Below are positions 62,345-64,000 of a stretch of DNA of 64,000 nucleotides, piece by piece. A model generated the notes under the pieces. The model was given only the letters and a program-made list of their open reading frames with translations, had not been told where the DNA came from and ran no database searches. The stretch covers positions 131,640,001-131,704,000 of the forward strand of contig NC_060213.1 of NCBI RefSeq assembly GCF_021130785.1. The letters run 5' to 3'. Source of the stretch: Homalodisca vitripennis. Lineage: Eukaryota > Arthropoda > Insecta > Hemiptera > Cicadellidae. The translations under genes and the position numbers were made by a program. Positions within the stretch are counted from its first letter, which is position 1; each line of letters starts with the position of its first letter.

Positions 62345-63060
62345 AATTTGGAAACATCTCAGAAAGAGTTACAAATTGTACGTTACAACAAACGGTCTTC
62401 TCCTGGATAGCCTCCATACGTAACAACAGGTTTCGGCTTGCAAAACCCTTTACAGCCGCAGTTAAGTTGCTTTACTCTTAGATTTGTATTGTTTCTTAGG
62501 CATAAAGTTGAGGGTCACGCTATAAAACAAACGGTTTAGTACGCCTGTAAACTCAATAACATCTTCAACTATATAACTACTCAGAATGTGCACAGTAAAA
62601 TAAAAAGATCTCTTACGTGTGAGTTTTTTTAAACCTTTGGAGTTATTTTTGTGTTGGAGAATTTTGGCTGCAAAGATAAATAACAGATTCGTCCTTGAGT
62701 CTTTCTTTTTAGTATGTTATGTATTGTCTTTAAGAATGTTCGTTTTTTTACAGCTAATTATTATTTTTTAATCTAATATGAGTTGACGTTCTAAATCCTC
62801 TTGGAAGCAAAATGTTGTACCATAGTTTGAAGAAAATTAACAAAGCAAGCCTCTATTAAGGGAAGCGTAAGAAACTTCCTAATCAATACACAGATTGAAA
62901 ACTTTTGAAAACGTATATTTGCACCAGTGATGATTGCATCGTTCATCTTACAATTTCATAAAAACTGCAGTTCTTGTGTATTGCCGCAAGTGTCAGTATT
63001 GATTGAAAGTTTAACTATACCCTTGCACGGCACCAGATGCATAAGGTTTTTGGTAAGTTT
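62345..63060 (+). repeat. Diverged repeat, partner of 6,300-6,970
   Basis: Same order and orientation as the 6.3-kb block: AAATTGTACGTTACAACAAACGG, GTAACAACAGGTTTCGG, CAGCCGCAGTTAAGTTGC, CGCCTGTAAACTCAATAAC and TTTTGAAAACGTATATTTGCACC. The plus-strand frame seen in the partner has stops here. A minus-strand ATG frame at 63,156-62,956 overlaps the block, but no family is recognised. Confidence 0.6.
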
Positions 63061-63660
63061 ATAACTTATATTTTTTTCAGAAGCTTTAGGACTATCCTCA
63101 CTATAATCTTTCATACGATTTTTTTTGGGATCTAAAAATTTATCTACAATGTACAATGGATTATGGAACCTTCTAGGGTTTCATGATCAAAGAATACAAA
63201 ACTGTTATATTTATGCCAACTACCATGCAGGCTTAAATCATTTGAGAAGTTTTGAAATTTTTGAAAGTTACCGATGTACTTGACAACGGCAATTTACTAA
63301 AGTATATTTACTTATATTTTAAAGTTCAATTAAGGGCAAATATAACACTATGAGGAAAAGCAGAATCACTATCAATTTAAATATGGTTCTCTGATAATTA
63401 TGTTATTAATATTGTCTTTGGAACGTAAAAATTCACCGAAATCTCTCTTTACTCCCTGTTAGGGTTCCTATTGAGAACAGATATGTCTATTCTAAGTCCA
63501 AAATCATTGTCCATTGTAGAATAAATAGGAATGTTTACTCCTGGACCTACAAAAATATTTGGTTTTTAAGATAATATAGATTATACTAATTTTGTAGCTA
63601 ATCTCATGAAAAATATTGCTATATAAATAATGAAGTTTATAACATGACATAAATTATACA
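63061..63660. other. AT-rich noncoding sequence
   Basis: Nothing recognisable between the repeat block and the reverse-transcriptase fragments. Confidence 0.5.
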
Positions 63661-63663
63661 TTT

Positions 63664-63828
63664 CTTCTGTCATTTCCACTTTGAAGACAGCAAAAGTCAT
63701 TCCAATTTTTAAAAAGGACGATCCTTATGTCGCAAGTAACTATCGTCCAATTTCTATTCCTCCGGTCCTTAGCAAAATGTTTGAAAAAGCCTTCCTTCGA
63801 CGATTAGAAGATTTCTTCAATAGCTGGT
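63664..63828 (+). pseudogene. N-terminal part of a non-LTR reverse transcriptase (fragment)
   Basis: The plus strand reads LKTAKVIPIFKKDDPYVASN, then YRPISIPPVLSKMFEKAF and LRRLEDFF. This is the conserved opening of non-LTR reverse-transcriptase domains (AKVxPIFKKxD...NYRPISxxxxxSKxFEK). The frame ends abruptly at about 63,828, where the sequence switches to the opposite-strand RT fragment. No upstream endonuclease part is visible. Confidence 0.8.
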
Positions 63829-64000
63829 TGCCCATAGTGCGCAAGGCAAAATTCAAAACGTTGGTTTTTGAAGAGTTTGTTGTTAGATTGATGCTGTGGA
63901 AGTATTGGACACAGTTGTTGATGTCAACAATAGCCTGTTGCTCCAAAACTTCGCTTGACATTGCATTGAAAAAGAGAGTCGTATCATCGGCAAACTGCAC
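63829..64000 (-). pseudogene. Catalytic part of a non-LTR reverse transcriptase, opposite strand, cut by the window edge
   Basis: Reading the minus strand from 64,000, MQFADDTTLFF carries the catalytic FADD box of reverse transcriptases. It is followed by VDINNCVQYFHSINLTTNSS and KTNVLNFAL, the usual N-x-x-K-T block. The reading breaks off near 63,829 against the plus-strand RT fragment. The element continues beyond the window. Confidence 0.8.

Noticed and set aside
6300..63060. The 6.3 and 62.3 kb repeats as LTRs of a giant element
   Set aside because: They are strongly diverged, lack TG...CA ends or primer-binding sites, and enclose unrelated sequence.

Overview
The window is 64 kb of AT-rich animal DNA, most likely from an insect or other arthropod. 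The basis is a 5'-truncated R1-clade-like LINE, a DDE-type transposon and a second transposon gene of kinds common in insect genomes, a tRNA-derived SINE, and many microsatellites and minisatellites. No intact host protein gene with a recognisable function is visible. Nearly all the open frames are short, and many begin at non-ATG codons. The window is essentially repeat and duplication architecture.

The dominant structure is a head-to-tail array of four ~8.1 kb units: A 16,241-24,414, B 24,415-32,386, C 32,387-47,760 and D 47,761-55,878. The units are closely similar to one another. They are mosaics of two sequence types: A and B differ along their length, C is B-like in its left part and mostly A-like in its right part, and D is A-like on the left and mostly B-like on the right. 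Older, strongly diverged relatives of the unit flank the array. On the left is copy 0 (about 4.1-15.2 kb, interrupted by ~5.3 kb of unrelated sequence holding a 20-bp minisatellite). On the right are two partial copies (56.4-56.7 and 58.2-59.2 kb). A ~340-bp segment is present at both array edges in opposite orientation (15.87-16.21 and 57.23-57.59 kb). A second diverged repeat pair lies further out (6.3-7.0 and 62.3-63.1 kb).

Unit C carries two recent insertions, and the other units preserve the empty sites. The first (39,255-45,793) is a DNA transposon with ~35-bp terminal inverted repeats. It encodes a decayed transposase-like protein whose two exons can be joined at a GT-AG intron. That intron holds a second nested transposon (41,484-45,099) with ~400-bp inverted repeats and a decayed minus-strand gene with a PIN-like N-terminal region and a cysteine-rich C-terminal region. 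The second insertion (46,489-47,208) is a GC-rich R1-type LINE 3' end with poly(A), a perfect 17-bp target-site duplication and a 21-bp target-derived filler at its 5' junction. Unit B carries its own foldback insertion with a 13-bp target-site duplication.

The most interesting non-transposon signal is a possible decayed host gene in the unit. Copy 0 has a 69-codon open frame (11,216-11,422), which lacks an ATG and ends in CVLDACK-stop. It aligns with frame-broken versions in all four tandem units, and several differences fall at synonymous positions. Its identity is unknown. The right edge enters non-LTR reverse-transcriptase fragments in opposing orientations. All similarity statements come from reading by eye; no alignment or database search was run.
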